Shown in pieces: positions 36,601 to 48,854 of a stretch of DNA of 64,000 nt. Source of the stretch: Brachynemurus nebulosus (taxonomy: Eukaryota; Arthropoda; Insecta; Neuroptera; Myrmeleontidae); contig JAPWDM010000004.1 of the NCBI GenBank assembly GCA_035578155.1, positions 58,450,160 through 58,514,159 on the forward strand. The letters run 5' to 3'. Below the pieces are notes generated by a model that was not told the origin of the DNA, made no database searches, and saw only the letters and a list, made by a program, of their open reading frames with translations. Numbering within the stretch: position 1 is the first letter of the stretch; each line of letters starts with the position of its first letter. A program made the position numbers and the translations under genes.

Positions 36601-37319
36601 TCAATCTTGGTCACTTCCTCCCCAAGCCACTGTGTATACTGCGGAACTATTTGCGATTTTGCAAGCCCTGCGATTCTGTCAAACATCCGAAGACAGCGTA
36701 TTCCTCATTTGTCCCGACTCGTTGAGCGCGTTGCAAGCGATCTGCCACTCTCATACCATCGATCCACTGGTGCAGAACATCCTGACGTGTCTCTACATGC
36801 TCCGCCAGAAGTCTATCACCTTCTTCTGGATACCCGGACATGTGGGGATACCTGGCAATGAAATCGCCGACCAGTCAGCACGTCATGCAGCCGAAGTCGG
36901 TAAGCCACAAGACATTGCCATACAACCAGAGGATTTGAGAGTGAGCATACGATCCGTGATTGATCAGAAATGGCAACGTGAGTGGAACAACCTCACGGCT
37001 AAGCTCAGACAGGTGAAACCTGAGGTCCGAAGAACTCCGGCACCTGTAAATCTGAGCCGGCGAGAGAGTGTGGCCCTGACGCGTTTACGCTTGGGCCACA
37101 CGGCGTCATCTCCTCGCCGGTGAGAATCAGCCAAGGTGCGCCGCCTGCGGGACGGCGCTGACCGTGAGGCATATAATTGAGGAATGTGTAACCTTTGAGC
37201 CATTGCGCCAGAGGTTGCAGCTCCCGAATAATGTAGCCAACGCTTTAAGGTATGATCCTGTCTCTGAAAGAAAGATGATTTAATTTCTCAGCAATTCGCA
37301 TCTTCTTCATAGACTTTAG
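33669..37319 (+). pseudogene. LINE ORF2: AP-endonuclease, reverse transcriptase, RNase H (broken)
   Basis: This ORF is the replication protein of the element. Endonuclease: IIQWNCND, LQETHL and LLLGDFNA are present, but the usual SDHxPI reads SDRIPI, losing the catalytic His. Reverse transcriptase: SSYRPISL, motif A VFFDLEKAYD, motif B NGVPQGST and motif C LYVDD. RNase H: IYTDGSK, TAELFAI, CPDSLSAL and IPGHVGIPGNEIAD. A Cys-rich end follows (CAACGTALTVRHIIEEC). In-frame stops lie at 34080, 34365, 35281, 35344, 35906 and 37281, and frameshifts near 34620, 35775 (extra A in an A run) and 37105. The catalytic Asp residues of the reverse transcriptase are intact, but the gene cannot make a full protein. 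Confidence 0.9.
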
Positions 37320-37496
37320 GGGCATTACATCTTTAAATTTTATTGGAAGTCGTGTCTGGATGCTCCCCCGACAGTAAATTTTATCTCCCAGCGATTTTAA
37401 TTTATGTGTTTCAAAAATTTTTGTGTCTTATTTATTAACGATACCCTGTTCCAGCTGGTCTGGCAGGGTACTTTTAGTCCCTCGTTATGCCACTAA

Positions 37497-38068
37497 CAAG
37501 GAAACGGCAAGAAGTCGAAAATTCAAAAAAATCTGAAACTTTGTCAGTATATAGAGGGTGGCTACCTAATAACATAAAAAATATTAGTTGCTGCTAAAAA
37601 AGGTTTTTAAGGGGTGAAACATCCCCTCGAAGTTGGAACTCAACAATTTAAAAATCTATGAAATTTTGTTTATAGGTACCTTAAAAAGTTCTAGTGACAA
37701 ATATAACATTATTTTTTGTATCTACACATTTCTAAGCGTTGAAACCACCCCTAAACTGTGAACGTAAAAATTTAAAAATTGGTGATATTTTGTTTATATA
37801 TACTATACAGAGCTCTAATAATAAATATAACATTATTTTTTGCATCTACAAATTTTTAAAGGTTGAAACCACCCCTTTAAATGTGTACTTAAAAATTTAT
37901 AAATTGATGATATTTTGTGTATATATACTATATAGCGCTCTAGTAATAAATATAACATTATGTTTTGTATCTATAAATTTTTAGGGGCTGAAACTACCCC
38001 TTAATATGTGTACTTAAAAATTTATAAATTTATGATATTTTGCTTACATATACTATACAGAACTCTAG

Positions 38069-38138
<70 letters not shown>

Positions 38139-39122
38139 CATTATTTTTTGCATCCACAAATTTTCAAAGCACCCCTTCAAGTGCGTACCTAAAAATTTGA
38201 AAATTGGCGATATTGTGTTTACATATATTACATGGAGACCTAATAATAAATATATTATAAATATATTCTTTCACACAGTTTTAGGGAGTGAAACACCCCC
38301 TCGAAGTTGTAAACTAAAAATTTCAAGACTGACAAAATTTTATTTACATATATAACAAACACAACAATTTTACAATAAATATAATAATAATGTGTAAAAT
38401 TAGCAATACAGATAGCTTTTAAAATAATAGTGTATATTAGACTAACAGTGAAGTACATGTAAACAAAATTTCGTCAATTTTTGCTTCTAATTTTCATTTT
38501 GGAAAGGATATTTAACCACTATAAATGTATGGAAGCAAAAAAAAATTATTAATCCACTTTTATGTGATGATATTATGTGAATAAAATCTGGGAATTTTTA
38601 AACTTTCGACAGCTGAAGTGGTGTTTTCACCCACTTAAAAATGTGTAGGTATAAAAAATAATACTATATTTATTACTAAAATTCTTTATAGTATATATAA
38701 ATAAAATTTCGTCAATTTTAAATTTTCTAAGCACACACTTGAAGGGGTGGTTTCACCCCTTAAAAATGTGTGGACGCAAAAAATAATGTTATATTTATTA
38801 TTAGAATTTCGTATAATGTGTAAAAACAAAATATCATCAATTTTTAAATTTTTAAGTATACATATGAAGGGGTGGTTTTCAACCCCTAAAAATTTTTAGA
38901 TGCAAAAAATAATGTTATATTTGTTACTAGAACTTTTTAAGGTACGTGTAAACAAAATTTCATCGATTTTTAAATTTTTGAGTTCCAACTTTGAGGGGAT
39001 GTTTCACCCCTTAAAAACGTTTTTTAGCAGCAACTGATATTTTTTGTTATTAGCTAGCCACTCTCTACATACTGACAAAGTTTCAGATTTTTTTGAATTT
39101 TCGACTTCTTGCCCTTTCCTTG
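37497..39122. mobile_element. PIF/Harbinger-like inverted-repeat element inside the LINE 3' UTR
   Basis: The ends CAAGGAAACGGCAAGAAGTC and GACTTCTTGCCCTTTCCTTG are inverted repeats flanked by TAA on both sides (37494-37496 and 39123-39125). A 3-bp TAA/TTA duplication is characteristic of PIF/Harbinger. The arms are hundreds of bases long and are built from a ~124-bp module, about six times in the left arm and four in the right arm inverted. Each module has a GGGGTG...CACCCC palindrome and an AATATAACATTATTTTTTGC string. A TA tract sits at 38071-38138. It encodes no transposase. LINE sequence resumes directly after it. Confidence 0.75.
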
Positions 39123-39883
39123 TAAGGGCCTTTACACCCTTAGTGGTACAATTGTTATTTATACTTGTTTTGTTGTTTCCGTTATTGTTTTTTAACGATG
39201 TACCACCGAGGGCTCTTTACACCCGAGGTTGTACATCAATTGTTTTTATGTATCTGTGATATTTTGTTATGCCGCTGTTATGGCTCCACAGCGGTATTGT
39301 TTTAACTCCTTATTGCTTCAGTGGTCGGCCTGTGGCCTCCCAGTGACGTAATAAGTATTATCTGTGATATCATTTGTGATATTTATCTAGTCGTGATATG
39401 TGTATTTCTAGTCAGGTTCCTCCACCCCGAGGCCCTTTGCACCTCGGGGGGAGTCTCAGCGATGGTTTTCAGGCCTTGGTGACCGGACGCTCTGCCTAGT
39501 ACTTATCGTACCGTCACTAAGGACTGTCCGCTCTTTTTAAGCCCTGGGATGGCAGGGCTCATCGTTGGTTTTTATATGTGTATGTTTGTCCGTTGTCTAG
39601 TGCATTTATGTGTCCCTGTCTTTACGTGTTGTTTTTATTTTTTCTACCGTGCTTGGCGGCGCATGCTCTTAGTAGGCGATGCCGCCGGGTGCTGCTGACC
39701 GCGCCATCCACCGGCAGCAGTACCCCAATTTTAATCAAAAAAAGAAAAAAAAACAATAGACCAGTAGCGTTAACAATAAAAAGAAGAAAGAATACCTACT
39801 GCAACATGATTGATCAAAATATAGTGAAAGTTTTGAACAGAGCATTGTTAGCGGTTGTGACACATTAAGTGGTAAATACTAGC

Positions 39884-40522
39884 TCAGTCCTCAAGAGCCC
39901 ATATCACATATAAAAATACGTTTTTCAGCTGCTCTAGCCCTCTTATGGTTAAAAACGCCGACATGGGATCACCTCCAGCACTGATATGCTGATTCAAGTA
40001 CATTTGCCTTTTCAAGGTATACTTTTTACATTTGAGAATAAAGTGCGTAAGATCATTAACTTCGTTACACTGTTAACAAATTTCTTCATGTTTCAGAGTC
40101 AGTTTACAGTCTTTGAAGAAAATTTTTGTAAAATTAGCCTTGAGGTGAAGATAGTTATTCCCATTTTCTTCATGTATCAGGAGTCTGTACATTGGGGTAT
40201 AAGTAGACTGCTACAAGCGGTTTAGATCGGCGTCTTTTAATGAGTTTCCATATTTTTGAATAATTTCGGTCAGCTTTCTTTTTGTTTTGAACATGCCCTG
40301 CGCTTCCCACAAATCCTCGTAGCCAAGTTGAGTCAACTTTTGTTTTAAATATACAACCCAGTTAGAGTTTTTGTAGGTTGGGTCATCAGATAGTTCCTGT
40401 AGTTTTACATAGCATACTTTCAGGATTCTATCGTCTGTTATATTCAGCAAATGACACCACCATATCAACATACGTTTGAAAATAAGTGTAGCCAAGAGTG
40501 GACACCTCACCTCCGACCTCAC
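39884..40522 (-). pseudogene. C-terminal fragment of a second LINE ORF2
   Basis: The minus-strand frame runs from 40522 to the stop at 39884-39886, with internal stops near 40211 and about 40060. It reads LIFKRMLIWWCHLLNITDDR, then NSNWVVYLKQKLTQLGYEDL, then TPMYRLLIHEENGNNYLHLK, then a C-x-C...TH-F-ILKC zinc-knuckle-like motif, and ends VFLYVIWALED. This is the region after the reverse transcriptase in CR1/L2-type LINEs as I know them; the clade is inferred. It is 5'-truncated, as usual for LINEs. Its 3' end meets the tail of the I-like LINE, so the two converge. Confidence 0.65.
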
Positions 40523-40607
40523 TACATAATCAGGTGTCCACTCGCGTGACTTTTATATCAAAAATTAAGTTTCTTGCGTAAACTTGCATAGAAAAAGGGA
40601 ATTTGAT

Positions 40608-40840
40608 ACGATTTTCGCACATATGCCAGTTGAAAATTAGAAAGTTATCATAATAAAACGCTTATTAAAATAATTGGCGTAAGTAGCCGGCATGGTTAAG
40701 TGTGGTTACGCGATGGAAAAAATCATCTTTTCCATCGCGTAACCACAACTAACCATGCCGGCTACTTACGCCAATTCTTTTAATAAGAATTTCATTATGA
40801 TAACTTTTTAATTTTCAACTGGCATAAGTGCGAAAATCGT
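40608..40840. mobile_element. near-perfect ~230-bp hairpin (foldback MITE-like)
   Basis: Arms of about 112 bp are nearly identical and inverted, including GGCGTAAGTAGCCGGCATGG and GTGGTTACGCGATGGAAAA. The loop is only about 10 bases near 40720-40730. The outer part (GCGAAAATCGTAGAAGGTTT) and the following ATTATCTCCC recur at about 43241-43285, linking it to that element. No target duplication was identified. Confidence 0.7.
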
Positions 40841-43010
40841 AGAAGGTTTTCTGTTATTATCTCCCGGTCTATAATTATAAAAGCTTATTACACAGTACAT
40901 GAGTGTTTGGCCGCTGAAATATTATAAAATTTGTATCATTATACACATGTTTATGGACGAACTAAAAAATTTTGTAAAATTTGTCGAGGAAATATATTAT
41001 TATTATTATTATGTACTTTATCTGCAATATCAAAAGTAAGACATATAATGGGTTCTATGCGTATAATGGACTAATGGTATGTATAATAAATCAATAATGT
41101 GGAATTTATTTTCAAAAAGCAATTTCTAAGAAAAAACTGATTTTGAGATTAATATAGAATTGTAAACTTTATGTAGAAAGCCATTATTCTAAACGGAAAT
41201 CTTTTTCCAAAACTAACTACGAACTACCTAAAAAGGGCATCAAATTTTAAGTTTATTTTCAAAAAAAAATATCTGAATAAAAATTTGTTTCCAAAACACA
41301 ATTTCTGAAATTTTATTTTCAAACTGAAATATCTTTAATTTTTTGAATTAAATAATAACCGTTATTTTGAAATTTTTAATGTGCATAAAGCTACCTCAGT
41401 AAAGGAAAAATACAACTGGAACGGAAAACCCAACAGAAAATATTAACGCTTTAGACCTTTTAACTCATTTTTTGTTGCACGTTCACAATAGTATCAGTTA
41501 TCACAGGATAGTATGAATAGCGTGTTGCTACCATTAGTGTCTGAAAAAAATACCGGAAGCAAAAAAAGAAAAGTGCTTCAAGCCGAAGGGAAAAAGAGAA
41601 ATAGATAAGTCTAAATTACTTTATGCTATTCCATATTTTTATAAAATAAAACAAATATTTTATTTAGAAAAAAATCACGTTTATTTTTTAATTTTGACAA
41701 TTGCTTCAAGCTTGAAAGCCCATTTTTAAACAAAGTAAGATGACTTTATTTTAAATTTAATTTTTACAAACAGTTTTTAGAAAGCCATAACAAAAAAAGA
41801 AATACAAAAATCAAGTTGAGGATAAAAAAAACGGCAGAATGTGACTGCATTGGGGAAGACTGTGGGGTTAAAATTTAACGTAATACTAATTGCGTGGGAA
41901 AAATATGGAATTATTATTCATTTTTATTTTCATTTTTGGCATTATTGCTTTTATTGCTGTAATTTTGTTTTCAAAATGATTTTTTTTTTTTGAGGACACA
42001 TTTTTAAGGGGATTAATTTGAATTAGATTTTTATACTGACTTTTTATACCGAGGTTCTTCTCTGTAACATCCCAACTTTGTTATTCGCTGGTAAAAAATC
42101 CATAAAAATTTTGCTGGCGTTAGATATAGAAAATCTCATTTTACTCGAAAATTACATTTTTTTAGAAATTGCGTTTTGAAAATAAGCTCCACATTATTAT
42201 AAATGTATGCGTGTGTATGTGTTTTAAGTAAATAAATACATAGTAGTTTTTATGAAGATCGAAGGTACGTAAGGCACAAGTTTGAACTTGTAAATACAGT
42301 TATGAATGATATGTGAATACCACAACCGCATACACACATAAAAAGTTCGCTAAATGTGGTTCTGATAAACATTAACTCCGGGTTCTTGTAAGTACCGTTT
42401 TTTTTTTGGCTTTTGGGATAAAACGCCTTATAAAGGATTAAATTTTTACGGTTTATTATGAAAATAAATTAATATATTCGACAATGTTATTTGCACTTGT
42501 GTTACCTAAGAGCCAATTAAGTGATAAATTTATTTCTTACAAAACACATTGAGTTTAAAGTAGGTACAATAATTCTGAAACGAATTATAAAAATGAAAAG
42601 TTGTTAAAAGAATCTCAGTTTGATTTTAGAGAATTTTTAAATGATATGCCACACAATTAGAGTACATGGAATTATTTTTAAAGTTACTTACGAAAAATAA
42701 AAATTTTATCCATTTCTCAACATTTCTCTTAATAATATAAATTTTAATTTTTGGGAGATGTATAATATCGAAATATACTTTCATAAAATTTCACTTCAGT
42801 TTTCGTATTTTAAATTAGTTTTGAATTTTCAAGTAACTATACATCAAGTAATAATTGTAAAGGTTTCGAAATTTTTCTTCGGGACCCCATGACTGCGACT
42901 ATACCTCTTCTCTTTTATATACAACCACACACAACACATCCATATACATAAACCGGTATAAAGATAGATTTTACATTTTAGTATGTATGTAAATGTATGT
43001 TTAACAATTG
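40841..43010. other. 2.2 kb of AT-rich intergenic DNA
   Basis: A short ATT microsatellite lies at about 40996-41010. No gene or element ends recognised. Confidence 0.5.
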
Positions 43011-43822
43011 CAAGGTGTCAATTTAAAAACATACCAGGTCTCCTAACATATTAAATTGATAATCATATCTTTAAAACTGTAAAAGATAATAAAATTTCTC
43101 AAAACCCTTTCTTTAACATGGATTGGGAACCATTATGATCCACATTGTTATCCTCTACAACCAGCTCCTAACATTCTAGCCTCCTTTTATCCTTAAATTT
43201 CTTAAAATTTTCATGTCTTTAAAAACTCCCCGAGCCATAAGTGTGAAAATCGTGGAAGGTCTTCTGTTATTACCTCCCTGTCTGTAATGTTCGTTTGTGA
43301 ATTTTGATTTTATAATTTGTAAAAATAAACTGATTTGAATAATAATACGTAATTTGACATTTATAACATTAAATTTGAATAAATTGATTCAAATATTATT
43401 TTTTATAATTTTCCAAAAATAATCGAAAAATTAATAATAAGTACTTTGTATCTTTCGATTTTAAGATTGCAATTAAGCATTTGATTTGATACTTGTAAAT
43501 TTGAATAAGAGAAAATACATTTCAACTTACTGAAATTTAGTTTTCGTATCCTTCAAATAATAATCGATAAATTAAAATTATATTCGGCATTAACGAATAC
43601 CATTTTTAAAGAGCTTTTCAATGCTGTACCATAAGTGAGGTCTTATAACTTAAAAAAATAGGTTCGGAGTCGCTGGAGCTTAGTGGATTGGTTGCAAAAG
43701 ATCCTCATGTTGGCCATATCGGTTCCCCCTCCAAACCGTTCTAGAAACGGTTTTGAGAAATATTAATTATCTTTTACAGTTCCACAGATATGAGGCCGGC
43801 TTGTGTTTAAATTGACACCCTG
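43011..43822. mobile_element. TIR element with GGTGTCAATTTAAA ends, 812 bp
   Basis: The left end CAAGGTGTCAATTTAAA is matched inverted at the right (TTTAAATTGACACCCTG). A second inverted block follows inward (ACTGTAAAAGATAATAAAAT plus TTCTCAAAACC). TA follows the right end and TG precedes the left. CAGGGTGTC-type ends with TA targets suggest a mariner-like MITE. There is no coding capacity. Confidence 0.6.
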
Positions 43823-44845
43823 TACAATCTTTTTATAAATGTTTTTAAATATCAGCTGGTTTTCTAAACACTCCACACTACTGACCTAATTATAAATAAG
43901 CTGTTCGTATCATCAGCCACCACAAGTTAATAAAATCAGTTTCATATACAATGACGGAGATAAAACTTCTATTTATTGTTTAAAATCATTTTTTTTTTTA
44001 CAAAAGCTTTTGAAATCAACATCTTTAATATGCAACATCTTTAATATGCATTTCCCTACTATTGTAGCAATACTAATTTGAAATGAAAGCTTTAACAAGA
44101 AAAACTATTTATCTTATTTTTGGAAGAATGAACTTTTATACTTGTAACAACAAATACATAGATACTATCTACTTAACGAAAAATATAATTTTTTGTATAA
44201 TTTTGAATTTGAAATAGTATTAAAGTTGATGTAAGTCAGTGATGTTTAAATTACTGAAATCGGTTACAGATGTTTGCTCAATTTGAAATTATGAAATATG
44301 ACATAAAATGTTTTATTACAAAATATGTTAAAATTTTTTTGTACGCTACTGTACCGTTAAATTCAAAAGATTCCGTAAATAAGTACAAAGCATATCTTGC
44401 GACAAAAAGTTTGAATTCAAAAAAAACAAAAAAATTGTGAGGTAGTCAGACCCTAATTAACATTTTTTTTCTAGGGGCCATTATTAATAAGTTTTTGACA
44501 ATCAAAAATTTCTGAAATAAAACATAATCGGAACAAATTAACTAGCAAAACTTAATTAGGAAACTGAGACTTTCTCCCGTCTTGATTATGAGATTTATAT
44601 ATTTTACACCCTGTGTATTTAAATTGTCCTCAAAACGTTAAGGGAAACTTTATATTTTTAACCAAAAAAGTTTTTAAAACGTTAAAGATCGATTATCGTT
44701 CGCAGTAAAAACGCTTTTATACCTTTCAAACGCCATATTGAAGCCATTATTGTGTAAGGTCAATTTTGCCACTCATATTTGAAAAATAGGGTTAACAACC
44801 TTTAATCTGAGCTATTGTAGATCTATTTTAAGCAACACCCATTTT

Positions 44846-44848
<3 letters not shown>
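43823..44848. other. AT-rich intergenic DNA
   Basis: A 17-base direct duplication (AACATCTTTAATATGCA) lies at about 44020-44053. An ACACCCTGTGTATTTAAATT at about 44606 resembles the end of the neighbouring TIR element and may be a solo end. Confidence 0.45.
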
Positions 44849-44906
<58 letters not shown>

Positions 44907-44953
44907 ATGTATATAAAAAATAAAATATTAATATATATATATATATAAGTATA

Positions 44954-45000
<47 letters not shown>

Positions 45001-45002
45001 TA

Positions 45003-45076
<74 letters not shown>

Positions 45077-45085
45077 ATAAAAAAT
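44849..45085. repeat. (TA)n microsatellite in three blocks
   Basis: TA tracts are separated by two short copies of a TGTATATAAAAAATAAAATA-type linker, which recurs again just after the last tract. Confidence 0.95.
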
Positions 45086-46280
45086 AAAATATGAATTCTT
45101 GCATTAATATGCTCTGTTTGATATGCTACTCGATACTTTTCGGGGAAATTTTTTTCAATTTCCAGGTTCTTCCCCCAAAAATTAACCCAAAATTAATTAA
45201 TTTTGGCAACTGGCAATGATATATTTTACATTATTATTGTATTACAGAAAATAATGTTTAAAAATATGTTTTCAGTTTTAGATCGGCTATAAGAATACGA
45301 CTATCTTGTATAATTTATTCACATTTGCTAAAAAATTAACAAATAGGAAGGAAATATGGTAGAAGACAAACGTCTAAAGCTGCTTCTTTTCAATGAGAGT
45401 GATTACGAAATATTTAAGAACAAAAACTCTATTAATAGCCGCACATTTTCCATAAGATATGATCTGGGTACCTATAAAAATACTTAATGATAACACCGAA
45501 AAGGTTGTACAATGAAAAAATTTTATTAGAACCAGGTCTAATAGAATAATTTCTCTGTAGTGAGAAGTTACCATCTAATCGATTGTGTTTTTTTTTTCTC
45601 TATTTCTTACATTCTTTGAAACCATAAGAATGTTTAAGGTAAGAAAATTAAAATAGGAATGTTTTCTACGGAGACAATCGATAAATTTTAAATCGACATG
45701 TAATTGAATGGGATCACAAGTAAGTGACAGCTACCACAGTATGCTTGATAAAAAAAATTTACGCTTCTGAAAAGTGTAAAAAATAACGAACAATATACAT
45801 TGGAAGATAAGAGCAAGTTACATGTTACCTACTTACTAAATGAATTCGAATACGAATACCTCTATCTTGCGTACATACTGAACTCAACCAGTGCTGATTA
45901 TAACTAACTTACGGAGCTACACACGTAACAGTCTAGTTGGTACCATTACACGTAACATATATTGATAGGTTGCTTTTCATGATCTATCGCAAGAAAAGGA
46001 GGCGCATTGGTCCGCGAAAATACTTTCTTTCAATGTATAATCATGCCTGATAGCATATGATGTGATAACCAGTCAGTCGAAGATCGATGAAGTAAAATGG
46101 ATTCTGTCATTTATGTTGTATGGGGCAAAAATTTATTTTGTTTTTAAAGATGGGCTAATGAAGTTTTCTGTTTCAGAGCTGGTCTGGTGGTTACCAGTTC
46201 TAGTTTTGTCCTGGCGCCCTGATAGATTAGAATTCCAAACCGAGAGATATTACGTCATCTTGTCAATTATCAATTAACTA
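45086..46280. other. AT-rich intergenic DNA
   Basis: No gene recognised. Confidence 0.5.
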
Positions 46281-46288
46281 CTCAAGAA

Positions 46289-46489
46289 CAGGGCCGGCGA
46301 GAGAGGACGGCAGGTGGGACAATTACCCGGGGGCCCGGGTCTAACAACTGATTCCGCAGCCTCGATTTTAGATGGGCCTGGAGAAAGTGAGAAGAGGTTT
46401 TTTCTTGCTCGTAATTGTATTTTTGGAGAAACATGTTCAAAACTTTTTTTGTTGTTCCCGGGGGTCTGTCGTATTCCTCGCCGGCCCTG
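46289..46489. mobile_element. hAT-like MITE, 201 bp
   Basis: The ends CAGGGCCGGCGAGAG and CTCGCCGGCCCTG are inverted repeats. The flanks CTCAAGAA (46281-46288) and CTCAAGAC (46490-46497) form an 8-bp target duplication with one mismatch. Both are hallmarks of hAT elements. The GC-rich interior contains CCCGGG words and no gene. Confidence 0.85.
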
Positions 46490-46497
46490 CTCAAGAC

Positions 46498-47574
46498 AAT
46501 GATATCTTTACAACCTATTATTGTTAGGAAAAACAGCGTTGTTATGTTAACCTATATAATGGTTTATCTCTCTAGTATGGATACTATGTACCACAGTGTA
46601 CCTTATTTTGTACTATTTACTATTATAATTAGTCTATTTTGCCTTCTACTCACTCTGTTATTAGAACTTTTATGTTAAGAAGTAGTAAAAAATGACACTT
46701 AACCTTTTCTAAATTATTGCATTTGTCTACAATATTAATATCTTCAAATGCGAATGTATTGTAAGAATCTAGTCATAAATTACTTGAAACTTCCAAAATT
46801 TTAGATATAAGAAAATCTAATATGGATAAACAGAGCTCACAATTTTTTATTTGATGATGTTAAAATCAGAATAAATGTTAAATAACTACTGTTAAATTGA
46901 GATTGATAAATAAATGATAATTGATTTACAAAAAGCTGATAATTGACTTACAACAGATTTCTTTCCTTACATTTCATTTTGTTACTGTCTGTATAAAATT
47001 ATGAGAATTAAAATATTACTGTTAAATGGAACTCCATTCACATTTTTTTATGACAATTATTGGCTATCTCTGCTAATAATTTTGTGTACAAAACGTAAGG
47101 AATTTGGGAGGTCGAATGAACAAAGTATCTTTAATATCATGGATTTCTTTTTGGAGACAATGTACTTTTAAGATTTTCTATGGAAAGATTCAATTTTAAA
47201 TGGATTACAGTTACAGGTTAGAATTATTTACCAAAATTGCCCATCGTTACAATGTTTCCATATTTTTCTCTTGAATACTGTCATTGTTCTGAATAAAAAG
47301 AAAGAAGCTTTTAGTGCACAAAATACATTACATTGGCTTTCTCCTTATACGTAGTACTTACATACATATACGAATGTATGAATATATACAATGATTTACC
47401 GATATTATTATTGTTTGAATTGCTTGTAACCAGTGACAAGGGTAAAGATTAAAGTTGTGAATTACAGGAGTTGATATAATTTTTTTTCTTCAATATAATT
47501 GAGATTACTGAATGGTTAAGTGTAAAGCCTGGTATAAGTGTTAATTGGAATTTTTTGAAATTTTCTCTTTTTGT
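46498..47574. other. AT-rich intergenic DNA
   Basis: No gene or element ends recognised. Confidence 0.5.
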
Positions 47575-47582
47575 GTACACGT

Positions 47583-48553
47583 TAGTGATACGACTCGAGT
47601 GATGTTGACTCGAGTGACTCGAATGAATTTGTCAAACTCGTACTTAAGTGAACAAAATTTTTACTCGAGTCCAATTGCACTCGAGTTGCCGAGTTAACTC
47701 GGCACGCCGAGTAGACTCGGTTATGGCCGGCCAGATGTTACTTCACTAGTTACAAAGAGACGGGTTGAAACTTGCACTTGGTACGATAACAATAAATAGG
47801 TATTAGGTTGATTGAACTATTGAATATTATTTTATGAAAGTGTGACATACGTGTGATTTTGAATTTAGCTTTCGTTAATATTACTAGTAAAGTATTGGTG
47901 CATAATAATGATGTGCCGATTTGATTATTTTACCAATCGATTAATCGATTATATACTAATAATCGTAATCGATTTATAATCGGTATATTAGTCGAGATAT
48001 AATCGATTATACCGATAATAATTGACTTGGGTATAATGATAACCTGATTTGTTCCACTTTTTAGTAAATAAAATTTAAATATTTAAATAAGAAAAATGCA
48101 AATGAAATATTTATACAAACAAAAAAAAAATTCATTTTTAATTTATGAAAAAAAAACTTTCCTTAAATAATTTACAACTAAATTTAACGTAAATAAACAT
48201 TATTATTATGTTTAATTTTCAAGCAGACTTCCAGTAATACTGTAATAAAAATACAAAATTTAATAAGTGAAATTCAAATTTTTACCGTTACCGAATTTTA
48301 ACAAACAAATTTCAGTTAGCAATATATTGTTAAAAAAAATGCCTGTATACGTAATATAATAATATATGTATATGTGTGTCTCATATTACTAATTCAATAA
48401 AGGTATTTAGAAATGCTTAAAAAAATTTTACTCGAGTTGCAGGGAGTAAAATAGTTGACTCGAGTGACTCGAAAACTCGAGTACAATTCGAGTAACGTAG
48501 CAAAATTACTCGAATGACTCGAGTCACAAAATCCTACTCGAGTCGCATCACTA
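47583..48553. mobile_element. hAT-like non-autonomous element with perfect target duplication, 971 bp
   Basis: It begins TAGTGATACGACTCGAGTGA and ends GACTCGAGTCGCATCACTA-like, inverted, flanked by a perfect 8-bp duplication GTACACGT (47575-47582 and 48554-48561). The subterminal 130 bp at each end are packed with ACTCGAGT words, a palindromic motif of the kind bound by transposases. The interior (about 47925-48020) is dense in AATCGATTA palindromes. There is no open frame for a transposase. The intact duplication suggests a fairly recent insertion. Confidence 0.85.
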
Positions 48554-48561
48554 GTACACGT

Positions 48562-48854
48562 TCGTCAAATATATTGGCTTGCTTGTATTGCCATATAATT
48601 TATTAATAATAATTAGAGTTACTTTTTAAAAATATCTGATGAACAACAACAACAATAATAACATCCAAGAATTTATTTCGAAAAAATTCATTCATTCGAA
48701 ATATATGGTGACGTCAATTTCAAAGAGTGATTCCAAATTTCGAAAGAATCTAAATGATTTTTAAGTGAATATGAGATAATTTGAAACCAACAGAGATAAG
48801 CCAGTCTCGGTAGTTAATCATCTCGTTCTTCTTTTGTGGAATTTTTACACTTTA
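48562..48854. other. AT-rich spacer
   Basis: Nothing recognised apart from a short (CAA)n tract near 48641. Confidence 0.4.

Larger units (their letters stand above)
31650..39745 (+). mobile_element. I-clade-like non-LTR retrotransposon (LINE), inactivated
   Basis: The order is a GC-richer 5' leader, gag-like ORF1 (31995-33610), ORF2 (33669-37319) with endonuclease, reverse transcriptase and RNase H, and a long 3' UTR ending in CCAATTTTAATC and an A-rich tail at about 39733-39749. The RNase H domain together with CCHC fingers in ORF1 points to the I group rather than jockey. The body is about 55% GC in places, unlike its AT-rich surroundings. The 3' UTR is split by an inserted inverted-repeat element (37497-39122). 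The 5' boundary is approximate, and I found no target duplication. Many stops and frameshifts show it is dead. Confidence 0.85.

Noticed and set aside
36504..36861. Additional open frames overlapping the LINE RNase H region
   Set aside because: They are alternative frames of the GC-richer ORF2; only the frame with YTDGSK, TAEL and GNEIAD motifs is coding.
40211..40522. Stand-alone 104-residue host protein
   Set aside because: The homology-like pattern continues past its stop to 39884 with a zinc-knuckle-like motif typical of LINE ORF2 ends, so it is a retrotransposon fragment.
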